The translations under genes were made by a program, and so were the position numbers. From contig NZ_JAJJPA010000022.1 of assembly GCF_020907985.1 (NCBI RefSeq), forward strand, positions 1 to 64,000: a stretch of 64,000 nucleotides of DNA. The letters are read 5' to 3'. Shown one piece after another: positions 41,910 to 49,868 of this stretch (its first letter is position 1; each line of letters begins with the position of its first letter). Source of the DNA: Kitasatospora humi. GTDB lineage: Bacteria > Actinomycetota > Actinomycetes > Streptomycetales > Streptomycetaceae. Below the pieces are notes generated by a model. That model ran no database searches. It had not been told where the DNA came from and saw only the letters and a program-made list of their open reading frames with translations.

Positions 41910-42333
41910 CTGCCGCCTCACTGGGGCGAGTTGGAGATCCGGCCGAGGCCGGGCGACCGCGGTGAGCGGTTCCCGGGGGCACGACCAGCTCCGGTTCGAG
42001 CAGCGTGGTGAACCGGCGAGGGCGAGTGGCAGGTCACTGCGGGACGGGGCGACCGGGGTTGGGTACCACACCGGCCCGGTCGGCACCCCACCCGGGTGCC
42101 AGCCCTGGTTCGGCCACCGCCCCCTACTCGGCGGAGGCCTCCCGCGATGTCCGGGCGGGGCTCGCCCCGGAACCGTCCCGCCTCCCCTGACGGGGCCGTG
42201 ACACGGCGGTGACGGGGCAGTCGAGTTGTCACGGTTCGGTTTCTACCGCCGACCCTCGACTGATGTCCAGTCAGATCGTCGCCCTATCGTGGTGGTCCTG
42301 ATCAACTGGTATTCACAGCAAGGGAGTCCGCTC
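41910..42333. other. 424-bp divergent intergenic region
   Basis: Lies between the ComB-type gene (minus) and the exported protein gene (plus). It contains a dyad GGCACCC - CACCC - GGGTGCC (42082-42100), TTGTCA at 42226-42231 as a possible -35, and AAGGGAG at 42320-42326 as ribosome site for the GTG at 42334. No gene was recognised in it. Confidence 0.4.
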
Positions 42334-43065
42334 GTGTCCGAGCCGCCATCCGCCCCGCCGGTGCCGCCTGGACCGCCATCCGCCTCGCCGGTGCCGCCTG
42401 GACCGCCACCCGCCCCGCCGGCGACGGCGGCGCCGGTCCCGTTGCTGCGCAGGCCGCTCGTCGCCGGCGTTGCCGGGCTGCTGGTGGGCGCGGTGCTCGT
42501 CGGCGTGCCGATGGCGCTGCTCGGTGGCGCCGGCGGCCCGGACTTCGGGGGCGGTGGCGGCGGCAGTGCCCTCCAGGCCCCCGGGGCCATCGCAGACCTG
42601 AGGCCGATGGCCGAGGTGCGGCGCGCGATGCCCGGGGCGAGCGCCCAGCAGACCGACCAGCTCACGGCCCAGGACCGCAAGAGCGGTCAGAACCTCTCCG
42701 CCGCGTACTCCGGCGCGCCGGCCGTGGTGCAGAGCTACTCGGACTCGGACATGGGCAACATCGTGGTCCTCGACGCCGTCCGGGCCGAGTCCCCGGAGCC
42801 GTACGTGCAGTTCGAGGACACGGCGATGCTGCAGGAGGCGCGCCCCGTCAACCAGTTGCTGAAGGTCGGGCCGGTGAGCTGCGTGCTCTTCAACGACTTC
42901 ACCGCGGCCGGGCAGACGCCCGGGCCGGAGGCGACCCATGTGACGTACTGCCAGCGGACCGGGCCGGGGCTCACCGTCATCATCCGCCCGGGCGCCGGCG
43001 ACCTGTCGCACGACCCGGGCAAGGTGGCAGCCCTGGTGGAGAGCGCCTGGTCGGCGCTCTCCTGA
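42334..43065 (+). CDS. Hypothetical membrane-anchored protein with Pro-rich N-terminus
   Basis: 243 residues from GTG 42334; a longer frame has no better site. A cytoplasmic Pro-rich repeat (PPGPPSA, PPGPPPA) precedes one transmembrane helix (about 43-65: LVAGVAGLLVGAVLVGVPMALLGG), a Gly linker and an extracytoplasmic domain of about 150 residues: MAEVRRAMPGASAQQTDQLTAQ, VVQSYSDSDMGNIVVLDAVRAESP, PVSCVLFNDFTAAGQTPGPEATHVTYCQRTGPGLTVIIRPGAGD. Two Cys in the domain could pair. The pattern is common in streptomycete surface proteins of unknown function. Confidence 0.75.
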   Translation: MSEPPSAPPVPPGPPSASPVPPGPPPAPPATAAPVPLLRRPLVAGVAGLLVGAVLVGVPMALLGGAGGPDFGGGGGGSALQAPGAIADLRPMAEVRRAMPGASAQQTDQLTAQDRKSGQNLSAAYSGAPAVVQSYSDSDMGNIVVLDAVRAESPEPYVQFEDTAMLQEARPVNQLLKVGPVSCVLFNDFTAAGQTPGPEATHVTYCQRTGPGLTVIIRPGAGDLSHDPGKVAALVESAWSALS

Positions 43066-43100
43066 GGAGGACCGCCGGGGGCGGGCGGCCCGCTCGGGGA

Positions 43101-43140
43101 CCGGGAGGCGGCCTGCTCGTGGCAGCGGGCCGCCTCCCGG
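43101..43140. terminator. Bidirectional hairpin between convergent genes
   Basis: CCGGGAGGCGGCC (43101-43113) pairs with GGCCGCCTCCCGG (43128-43140), a perfect 13-bp stem with a 14-nt loop, placed between the stops of the exported protein gene and the phospholipase C gene. Confidence 0.8.
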
Positions 43141-43141
43141 G

Positions 43142-45199
43142 TCAGGCGGTGGCGATCGCCGGGTCGCTGGTGCTCGGCCCGCCGGTCTCGATGTGGCCGG
43201 CCAGGCGGCGCAGGTAGCTCGGGTCCCGGTCCGAGGTGACCGTCAGGTCGTACCAGCCGTTGCTGCCGTTCGGGTGGACGTTGTGCGTCAGCTGGGCGCC
43301 CGGACGCAGCTGGTGGGAGACCGGGTGATCGTTGCCGTAGCCGTCGGTGATGGTCAGGCGCACCGGGGTGCTGCCCTCGTTGGTCAGCACCAGCTGGAGC
43401 TGGCCGTTGTGACCGCGGTGACGGGCCGTGAGCTCGGGGCCGGCCGTGCCCGTGGTGCCCTTGAACTCGCGCAGGAAGCCGTTGGGGCCGTGCACGGTGA
43501 GGGCGTAGCCGCCGGCGGCCGGCCGCCATTCACCGGACAGCGACCGGCCCGCTTCCACGGTGTAGTTCCACGGGCCGTCGCCCTCGGTCGACGAAGTGAC
43601 CAGGAAGTGCGCGCCGGCCGTGCCGTGGTTGGTGAAGTCGAGTCGCACCCGGCCGTCCGCCCCGGCCGTGCCGTCGGCGGCCAGGTCGTAGGGGAGCGGA
43701 CGGGCGACGCGCAGCCCCGGCTCCTGCTTGGGCAGCCTGGGATCGGCCGGCGGGGTCGGCACGTAGCTGGCGTGGCGGTCCCGGTCCGGCGGCAGGTAGC
43801 CGGCGGTGTCCGGCAGCCCCGGCACCTTCGCGTCGCTGTGGCTGAAGTCGAAGGCCGAGGTCAGGTCACCGCAGACCGCCCGCCGCCACGGCGAGATGTT
43901 GGGCTCGTGCACACCGAAGCGCTGCTCGATGAACTGGATGATCGAGGTGTGGTCGAAGGTCTGCGAGCAGACCGCGCCGCCCTTGCTCCACGGCGAGACC
44001 ACGAACATCGGCACCCGCTGGCCGAGGCCGTACGGGCCGGCCGGCGAGGAGTCGCCCGCCGCCGGGGTGAAGTGCTCGCCCGTGGTGGTCACGGTGGAGC
44101 TGCCCTCGGCCGCCGAAGCCGCCGGGTAGGGCGGCAGCACGTGGTCGAAGAAGCCGTCGTTCTCGTCGTAGGTGATCAGCAGTGCGGTGCGGCTCCACAC
44201 CTCGGGGTCGGCGGTCAGCGCGTCCAGCACCTGGGAGATGTACCAGGCGCCGTAGTTGACCGGCCAGTTGGGGTGCTCGGTGAAGGCCTCGGGGGCCACG
44301 ATCCAGGAGACCTGTGGCAGCTCGCCACCCACCACATCGGCCTTCAGCTGGTCGAAGAAGCCGTCGCCGGCCTTGGCGTTGGTGCCGGTGCGGGCCTTGT
44401 CGTAGAGCGGGTCGCCGGGCTTGGCGTTGCGGTACTGGTCGAAGTACAGCAGCGAGTTGTCGCCGTAGTTGCCCCGGTAGGCGTCCTCTATCCAGCCCCA
44501 GCCGTGGTCGCCGTCCAGGCCGTCGCCGATGTCCTGGTAGATCTTCCAGGAGACGCCGGCCTGCTCCAGGCGCTCCGGGTAGGTGGTCCAGGAGTAGCCG
44601 GCCTCGGCGTTGCTGATCACCGGGCCGCCGCCCTTGCCGTCGTTGCCGACGTAGCCGGTCCACATGTAGTAGCGGTTGGGGTCGGTGGGGCCGAGCAGCG
44701 AGCAGTGGTAGGCGTCGCAGATGGTGAAGGCGTCGGCCAGCGCGTAGTGGAACGGGATGTCGTTCCGGGTCAGGTAAGCCATGGAGGTGGCCGACTTCGC
44801 GGGCACCCACTGGTCGTACTTGCCGTGGTTCAGGGCCTGGTGGGTGCTGCTCCAGTCGTGCGGCAGATCCTCCAGGAACTGCAGGCCCATGTTGTCCGCG
44901 GTCGGGTGGAACGGCAGCACGTCCTTGCTGCCGTCCGACTGGTACCAGACCGGCTTGCCGTTCGGCAGCGTCACCGGGCGCGGGTCGCCGAAGCCGCGAA
45001 CCCCGCGCATGGTGCCGAAATAGTGATCGAAGGAACGATTCTCCTGCATCAGCACGACGATGTGCTCGACGTCCTTCAGGGTGCCGGTCCGGCGAGCGGC
45101 CGGGATCTCCGCGGCGCGCGCGATGCTGGTCGACAGCGCGGAGAAGGCGGCGGCCCCTCCCGCCAGCTGGATGAATCGACGGCGATTGAGGGTGCTCAT
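43142..45199 (-). CDS. Phosphocholine-specific phospholipase C (Tat-exported)
   Basis: 685 residues from ATG 45199. Tat signal NRRRFIQLAGGAAAFSALSTSIARAA. Phosphoesterase-family catalytic domain: HIVVLMQENRSFDHYFGTMRGVRGF (Glu/Asn nucleophile-metal block), ADAFTICDAYHCSLLGPTDPNRYYMWTG, LLITYDENDGFFDHVLPP, VPMFVVSPWSKGGAVCSQTFDHTSIIQFIEQRFG. Two C-terminal DUF756 beta domains follow (about 510-590 and 600-675: LDFTNHGTAGAHFLV, RHRGHNGQLQLVLTNEG). Length and order fit non-hemolytic PLC of streptomycetes, secreted folded via Tat to release phosphate from phospholipids, often under phosphate control. Confidence 0.93.
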   Translation of the reverse strand: MSTLNRRRFIQLAGGAAAFSALSTSIARAAEIPAARRTGTLKDVEHIVVLMQENRSFDHYFGTMRGVRGFGDPRPVTLPNGKPVWYQSDGSKDVLPFHPTADNMGLQFLEDLPHDWSSTHQALNHGKYDQWVPAKSATSMAYLTRNDIPFHYALADAFTICDAYHCSLLGPTDPNRYYMWTGYVGNDGKGGGPVISNAEAGYSWTTYPERLEQAGVSWKIYQDIGDGLDGDHGWGWIEDAYRGNYGDNSLLYFDQYRNAKPGDPLYDKARTGTNAKAGDGFFDQLKADVVGGELPQVSWIVAPEAFTEHPNWPVNYGAWYISQVLDALTADPEVWSRTALLITYDENDGFFDHVLPPYPAASAAEGSSTVTTTGEHFTPAAGDSSPAGPYGLGQRVPMFVVSPWSKGGAVCSQTFDHTSIIQFIEQRFGVHEPNISPWRRAVCGDLTSAFDFSHSDAKVPGLPDTAGYLPPDRDRHASYVPTPPADPRLPKQEPGLRVARPLPYDLAADGTAGADGRVRLDFTNHGTAGAHFLVTSSTEGDGPWNYTVEAGRSLSGEWRPAAGGYALTVHGPNGFLREFKGTTGTAGPELTARHRGHNGQLQLVLTNEGSTPVRLTITDGYGNDHPVSHQLRPGAQLTHNVHPNGSNGWYDLTVTSDRDPSYLRRLAGHIETGGPSTSDPAIATA

Positions 45200-45353
45200 G
45201 GCAGGCAGTTCTCCTGTGGTTCTCCGGGGGCGTGCGGAGACAGTCTGCTCATCTGCTCGAGAACGCGGTAGCGGATCGAGTGGAAATGCGGGGCGAACAC
45301 TGTGCCAATCTATGGTGTTTCAGGCCCCATGAGCGGTCGACGCGCGGTATGAC

Positions 45354-45384
45354 GCCGTGTCAACCGCTGTCCGGATGACACGGC
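45354..45384 (-). terminator. Hairpin after a small membrane protein gene
   Basis: GCCGTGTCA (45354-45362) pairs with TGACACGGC (45376-45384), a 9-bp stem with a 13-nt loop, about 30 bp past the stop of the gene at 45413-45883. Confidence 0.6.
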
Positions 45385-45412
45385 GCCAGAGCGGCCACGG
45401 GTGGCCCGGCAC

Positions 45413-45883
45413 TCACCCGTGGTCGCCGACCCCCGGCCCGCGGGCCCGCCGGTGCAGCCGCAGGGCGACGGCCGTCACGGCGAGCAGTGTCGCCTCGACG
45501 GCGAGGCCGGCCAGACCGAGCGGCTCGGTCCAGTTGCCCCGGTCGTCGGTGTAGGCGGGCAGGCCGGGCCCGCGCGAGAGCAGGTAGCCGATCAGCGGAC
45601 CGGCCGCGATGCCGCCCGCCAGCAGCCAGGGGAGCGCCGACCGGGCGAGCGGGCGTGCCGCGTACCCGACGAGCACCGCCGCGGCCAGCACCCCGCCGAC
45701 CTCCAGCAGGTAGTAGCCGATGCCGACGTAGCGCGGGCTCTTGCTGCCGGGGAAGCCGCCTTGGTCCTGGACGTGGATCCACACCACCGCCAGGCACAGC
45801 AGGGCGGCCGGCAGCGCGATCAGTGGGTGGGGGCGGGGGAGCGCGCGGGGTCGCTCCCGGCGAACGATGAGGACGGAAGGCAT
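45413..45883 (-). CDS. Hypothetical four-helix membrane protein
   Basis: 156 residues from ATG 45883 with TCAGGAGG about six bases upstream. Four membrane segments: HPLIALPAALLCLAVVWIHV, YVGIGYYLLEVGGVLAAAVLVGYAA, ALPWLLAGGIAAGPLIGYLL and LGLAGLAVEATLLAVTAVALRL. The HVQDQGGFPGSKSPRYVGIGYYLLEV loop after helix 1 is distinctive and recurs in uncharacterised streptomycete membrane proteins. It follows the lanthipeptide terminator on the same strand but is separated from it by more than 350 bp and has its own ribosome site. Confidence 0.7.
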   Translation of the reverse strand: MPSVLIVRRERPRALPRPHPLIALPAALLCLAVVWIHVQDQGGFPGSKSPRYVGIGYYLLEVGGVLAAAVLVGYAARPLARSALPWLLAGGIAAGPLIGYLLSRGPGLPAYTDDRGNWTEPLGLAGLAVEATLLAVTAVALRLHRRARGPGVGDHG

Positions 45884-46073
45884 GGAAATGCCTCCTGACA
45901 GGGTGGGATGGTGGGGCGTCGGGAGGTGGCAGCTCGTCCAGCACGTCGATGGTCGTCTGCTGGGTCAGTCGTTGCCAGGCGTCTGCTGGATCGTCTGCCC
46001 GGAGGTACGCGGCGCGGCGCGGAGCGGTTCAACGCCGGCCGGGCTCCCTCGCCCCGGACGCCGCGACGAGCCG

Positions 46074-46200
46074 GTGGTGCCCCTGCCAGGACCTGCCGGT
46101 GGCGCCCCTGCGCGGACAAGCCGGTGGCGCCCTGCCCGAACAAGCGCGCCTGCCCGACATGCGGTGACGCCTGCCCGGACCTGCCGGTGGCGCCCAGGAC
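46074..46200. repeat. Degenerate 24-26 bp tandem repeat downstream of the lanthipeptide locus
   Basis: Four to five imperfect units of the form CTGCCCGGACCTGCCGGTGG plus CGCCC run from about 46074 to 46200. GCCGGTGGC also forms part of the terminator arm at 46240. The whole 356-bp stretch from 45884 to 46239 shows no convincing gene. Confidence 0.65.
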
Positions 46201-46239
46201 CGGCGGACGTGTTCGCGCCGCTCCGCCCCCGGGACATGC

Positions 46240-46277
46240 CGGTGGCCCGGCAGCGCGGGTGCGCTGCCGGGCCACCG
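46240..46277 (-). terminator. Very strong terminator after the lanthipeptide precursor gene
   Basis: CGGTGGCCCGGCAGCGC pairs perfectly with GCGCTGCCGGGCCACCG around the 4-nt loop GGGT: a 17-bp uninterrupted stem starting 8 bp after the precursor stop. It should end the lanKC-lanA transcript. Confidence 0.9.
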
Positions 46278-46285
46278 AAGGTGGG

Positions 46286-46411
46286 TCAGAGGCAGAGGAG
46301 CGTGCTGACGGTGCTGTTGCCGCAGTTGACGACGCTCAGGGTGCTGCTCATCTCGTTGGCGTCGGTCTCCTCGGCCGGGGTCTCCAGGGCCTGCAGCTCC
46401 AGGATCTCCAT
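46286..46411 (-). CDS. lanA: Class III lanthipeptide precursor (SapB/AmfS-like), 41 aa
   Basis: A 41-codon gene with AAAGGAG seven bases before ATG 46411, 88 bp downstream of the synthetase gene. The leader starts MEILELQALETPAEE: ILELQ is the conserved class III leader motif recognised by RamC/LabKC-type enzymes. The core follows an acidic Asn/Glu/Met stretch and holds two consecutive SxxSxxxC motifs: STLSVVNC (Ser23, Ser26, Cys30) and STVSTLLC (Ser33, Ser36, Cys40), then a final Leu. Such motifs give labionin or lanthionine rings; the hydrophobic spacing resembles SapB and AmfS, which are morphogenetic surfactants. Order synthetase then precursor matches ram/amf clusters. Leader cleavage site is not obvious. 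Confidence 0.92.
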   Translation of the reverse strand: MEILELQALETPAEETDANEMSSTLSVVNCGNSTVSTLLCL

Positions 46412-46499
46412 GGTGGTGCTCCTTTCGGGGATGGGTGTGGTGCTCCCGGCCTGTCGCCGGGCGTCGGTGGGGGCACGTCGGGCGTGCCCGGGAGGGAGG

Positions 46500-49061
46500 T
46501 CAGTGCGCTCGCGGCGGTCCGGTGAGCGGCAGGCCGTCGGTGCCGGCGAGAGCGGCGCCCAGGGCCAGCAGCACGCCCGCCGAGCCGGTGGCCAGGTCCG
46601 TCGACAGCCTCAGCAACTGTTCGCCGGGAAAGGCGAGTTCGGACCGGTAGGGGACAAGGTGCAGGGTCAGTGCACGGCGGTGGCGCTCCAGCAGGCCGTC
46701 CAGGGCGAGCTCGGGGTGGCGGCGGCGCTGCTCCGCCAGGTAGAGGATCAGCCCGGCCCGGCCGTTGAACAGGTTGGGCTGGATGACGAACTCGGGCTCG
46801 GCGGAGCGCCGGATCGGGTCGGCGGAGGCCGCCAGGGGCGAGTCGGGCCGGTGGACCAGGAACTCCTCCAGCGCCAGGCCGATTCCGGTGCCGCCCTTCT
46901 CCAGGTAGGGCAGCAGCCGGGACTTGTCCCGCACTTGAAGAGTGCCGTCCGGGGCGGTCGTGCAGCGTGCGAGGTCGCGGTCGAGGGCGCGCTCCGCGCA
47001 GTCCAGCAGCTTCTCCTCCCCGCTCCGCTCGAACAGTCGCAGCAGCGCCAGGGCCTGTCCACTGCCGCCGCGCAGCAACCCGATCGAGGCGGTCGGACTC
47101 GGTTCGCCCTTCTCCTGGCGCTCGGCCAGCAGACCGCCGGCACGCCTGGCGACGTCGAGCAGTTCGGGCCGGTCCCAGGAGAAGTGCAGCAGGGTCAGTA
47201 CGGTGCCCGCCAGCCCGGTCGCCAAGTCCTCGCCCTGTTCCTCGAGCGGCAGTTCGGTCAGCTGGTCGATGAGCTGCCGGGCGGTGTGCTGCTCGCCCAG
47301 CAGAGCCAGCACCACGGCCACACCGTGGCTCCCGGTCCACAGCCCCGGGCGCGGGGCGCGGCGCCGTTCGGCTTCCACCAGCCAACGCACGTGGTCGGGT
47401 TCGACCGGCGCCCCGGTGGCGTGCAGCGCGTACAGCACGCCGGCCGCGCCGTAGGCCAGGCCGAGGGCGTCCACCGAGAACTGGGCGATGTCACCCGGGA
47501 ACAGCCGGTCCTCCCGTTCCGGAGTGGCGGCGGCCAGGATGCCCCGGGCCAGCGAGTCGCGCAGGGCGGGCCAGTTGGCGGCCGGAGCCGACAACAGGGC
47601 GGCGAGCCGGGATCGTTCGGCCTCCGAGGCGGCCGCCGTGGTCCGGGCGCCGGAGCGGGGTGCCAGCTCGCGGCGCACCCGGTCGGCGAATCCGGCCGGA
47701 AGGGCGAACCGCTTCGCGGCGGCGTCGGCCAGATCGCCCGCCTTGCCCGGATCGAGGGCCAGCAACTGCTGCAGCGGCAGGAAGAACCAGAGCCGCAGGG
47801 CGGCCAGTGCCCGCAGGTCGACCTCGAAGCCGGTCAGGCCGGGCACCGCGAAGCCCGCCGCGCCGAGTGCCGGCGGCACGAACTCGCCTATGGGGCTGGC
47901 GAGTTCGAAGTCGATGAAGGTGATCTCGCCGTCCGGGCGGACCATGATGTTGTGCGGGTGCAGGTCACCGAAGACCACCCCGCGCCGGTGCAGGGCGGCG
48001 ACCGCGGCCTCGATCCGGTCCAGCAGCGCGAGCGCGTCGGCGGCGTAGTCGGCCACCTCCGACTCGCTCGGGTCCGGATGGATCAGCGGGTAGTGGTGGG
48101 CCAGCCAGGCGTTGAGGGTCTCGCCCTCGACGTACTCCTGGGCCAGGAACTCGTGCTCCCAGGCGGTGAACTGTCCGATCAACTCCGGCACTTGTGCCAC
48201 GCCGGCGAGCAGGCGGAGCATCTCGGCCTCGTGCCGCAGCCGGGTCGGCGCATCGGCGCCGCGCTGGTCCAGCCCGGCGTGCGGGCGGCCCTCCTTCAGC
48301 ACCACCTGCCGACCGGACTCCGGCTCGCGGGCCAGGTAGATGCCGCCCGCATTGGAGAAGTGCAGGGCCCGTTCCACCTGGTAGGGCAGCTTGTCCGCGC
48401 CGCCGCGGGCCGCCTTCCGCTCGGCCAGCGCCTCGCGCAGCACTTCCGGTACCGGCGCCCAGTCGGGCACCTCGAAGACGGGCGCCCGCACGTCGGGGAC
48501 CAGGGTGCCCTCCGGGTCGGTGAACGCCAGCTGCGGGACACCGTCGGCGTCGCGCAGCCAGCGCTCCGTGAAGGCGCCGTACCGCAGGTACAACGGTCCC
48601 CGGCGCCAGCGCAGATCGCTGAGGACGTACGGGCCGGGCTCGCCGTCCAGGGCCGTGCCCAGCTCACTCAGGCAGCGTGCCAACTGCTCGTCGTCGACGG
48701 GGTAGAGGGTGCAGAACTTGCCGCTGGCGGCACGGGCCGCGTACTTGGCGTTCTGCATCTGCACGACCGCCAGGCCGCGCAGGAACTTGAACGGCAGCCG
48801 CTCGCCCAGGCAGTAGTCGCGCACCGTGGCCAGCACCTGCTCGGCATTGCCGAGGGTGGCCGAGACGTGGACCTTCCAGCCCTGCTCGGGAACGCGCACA
48901 CCGACGGGGTGGAGCATGACCCAGATGCCCCGCTCGCCGCGTGCCCAGCCGGTCGGTACGGGCTCGGTGCTCGCGGCGAACTCCTCCGCGGCTCCCCAGC
49001 GCACCGGGGAGTCGTAGAAGAGCGGGTCGGCGAACGAGTGCGCCTCGTACCGGGTGTCCAT
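46500..49061 (-). CDS. lanKC: Class III lanthipeptide synthetase LanKC (RamC/AmfT-like)
   Basis: 853 residues from ATG 49061 (GGAGGG six bases upstream; MDTRYEAHSFADPLFYDSP is the family start). N-terminal lyase-type region (about 1-230) with GWKVHVSATLGNAEQVL, LPFKFLRG, NAKYAARAASGKFCTLYP. Kinase domain (about 235-480): VVLKEGRPH with Lys256, FGDLHPHNIMV with catalytic Asp366, FIDFELA with metal Asp384. C-terminal LanC-like cyclase (about 520-853) has the barrel repeats (LWTGSHGVAVVLALLG, LLRGGSGQALALLRLF, LFNGRAGLILYL) but no Cys/Cys/His zinc ligands, which defines class III. It phosphorylates and eliminates Ser/Thr and cyclises the adjacent precursor. Confidence 0.95.
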   Translation of the reverse strand: MDTRYEAHSFADPLFYDSPVRWGAAEEFAASTEPVPTGWARGERGIWVMLHPVGVRVPEQGWKVHVSATLGNAEQVLATVRDYCLGERLPFKFLRGLAVVQMQNAKYAARAASGKFCTLYPVDDEQLARCLSELGTALDGEPGPYVLSDLRWRRGPLYLRYGAFTERWLRDADGVPQLAFTDPEGTLVPDVRAPVFEVPDWAPVPEVLREALAERKAARGGADKLPYQVERALHFSNAGGIYLAREPESGRQVVLKEGRPHAGLDQRGADAPTRLRHEAEMLRLLAGVAQVPELIGQFTAWEHEFLAQEYVEGETLNAWLAHHYPLIHPDPSESEVADYAADALALLDRIEAAVAALHRRGVVFGDLHPHNIMVRPDGEITFIDFELASPIGEFVPPALGAAGFAVPGLTGFEVDLRALAALRLWFFLPLQQLLALDPGKAGDLADAAAKRFALPAGFADRVRRELAPRSGARTTAAASEAERSRLAALLSAPAANWPALRDSLARGILAAATPEREDRLFPGDIAQFSVDALGLAYGAAGVLYALHATGAPVEPDHVRWLVEAERRRAPRPGLWTGSHGVAVVLALLGEQHTARQLIDQLTELPLEEQGEDLATGLAGTVLTLLHFSWDRPELLDVARRAGGLLAERQEKGEPSPTASIGLLRGGSGQALALLRLFERSGEEKLLDCAERALDRDLARCTTAPDGTLQVRDKSRLLPYLEKGGTGIGLALEEFLVHRPDSPLAASADPIRRSAEPEFVIQPNLFNGRAGLILYLAEQRRRHPELALDGLLERHRRALTLHLVPYRSELAFPGEQLLRLSTDLATGSAGVLLALGAALAGTDGLPLTGPPRAH

Positions 49062-49868
49062 CCCAACCCTCCAGAGATCGCGACGACGGCACCCACGCGA
49101 AGCTGCCGGCGGCAGCCCGAGCAGAGCCCTGGCCAAAGGAAAGTGACTGAACGTCAGGAGCGCCTGGCCGACCCCGTTGCGCTGGGCCTCGGTGGCGTCA
49201 CGGGGGAGAGCATGCTCTGCCGGGGCGGGAGTCGGCCAGCGGATCCGCGAGCAATGGCCGAATCTGCTTTCGGTTCGCGGACGGAGTGGAGAGCGACCGA
49301 ATCCGATGACGAAGAGTGCTCGGATCATGTCGTTCCGTGCGCTACCGGCCGGGCCCGGCTGATCGGTTCTGCTAGGTCAGGGCCACCTCGGGCAGCCGGC
49401 GCCGACGCCCGGACCGGAGCGAACGGGAAAACTGAGAGGACGTCACACGAGTCCCGCCCCGGCGCAGGCGTGTCAGGCGTTGCACGTAGACGGTCGAACG
49501 GCGCTGACCGGATTTGTATCCTCCCGTTGCGGTCACATGGCGGTGGCGTGTGTTCCGCAGCGGCCCGCCGCCGCCCGCCGCCGCATGTGAACGTGGGTGT
49601 GCGGCCGCCAGCGCGGGGTGTTTGAACGGGGGCGCCCGGCGGCGACGAGCGCCCCCTCGCCAGCCTTCGCGCCCCTGTCGACCGACCCTCCGCACGCCCG
49701 CACGTTCACCGCACCCGGGCCGGCCCGTCCCCGTGTCCGCCCGGTCACCGCCACCCGCCACCACCCGGACACGACGGGACCTTTCAGATTCCCGCCGGCC
49801 GGCCAGGAGGCAACCGGACCCCGTCAGTCCCGGGTGGGTTGGTGCTCCGGTGCCCTAGCCTTTGGCCA
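49062..49868. other. 807-bp region upstream of the lanthipeptide locus, no gene recognised
   Basis: Open frames here have no ribosome sites or recognisable motifs. It should hold the promoter of the lanKC-lanA transcript; a direct repeat CCGAATC (49258-49264 and 49297-49303) is the only candidate regulatory element seen. No transporter, protease or LuxR-type (RamR-like) regulator gene fits in it. Confidence 0.5.
49856..49861 (+). promoter_or_regulatory. -10 box of a leaderless promoter (HEAT-like protein gene)
   Basis: TAGCCT, seven bases before the ATG at 49869, without a Shine-Dalgarno sequence. Confidence 0.55.

Noticed and set aside
49258..49303. Direct repeat CCGAATC upstream of the lanthipeptide synthetase gene, considered as a RamR site
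   Set aside because: Only seven bases match, the spacing is 39 bp, and no RamR homologue is near; too weak to call.
45741..49625. A 1294-codon open frame on the plus strand opposite the lanthipeptide synthetase gene
   Set aside because: It is antisense to a gene with full domain evidence, has no ribosome site or family motif, and is Gln/Gly/Arg-rich as expected for a shadow frame in very GC-rich DNA.
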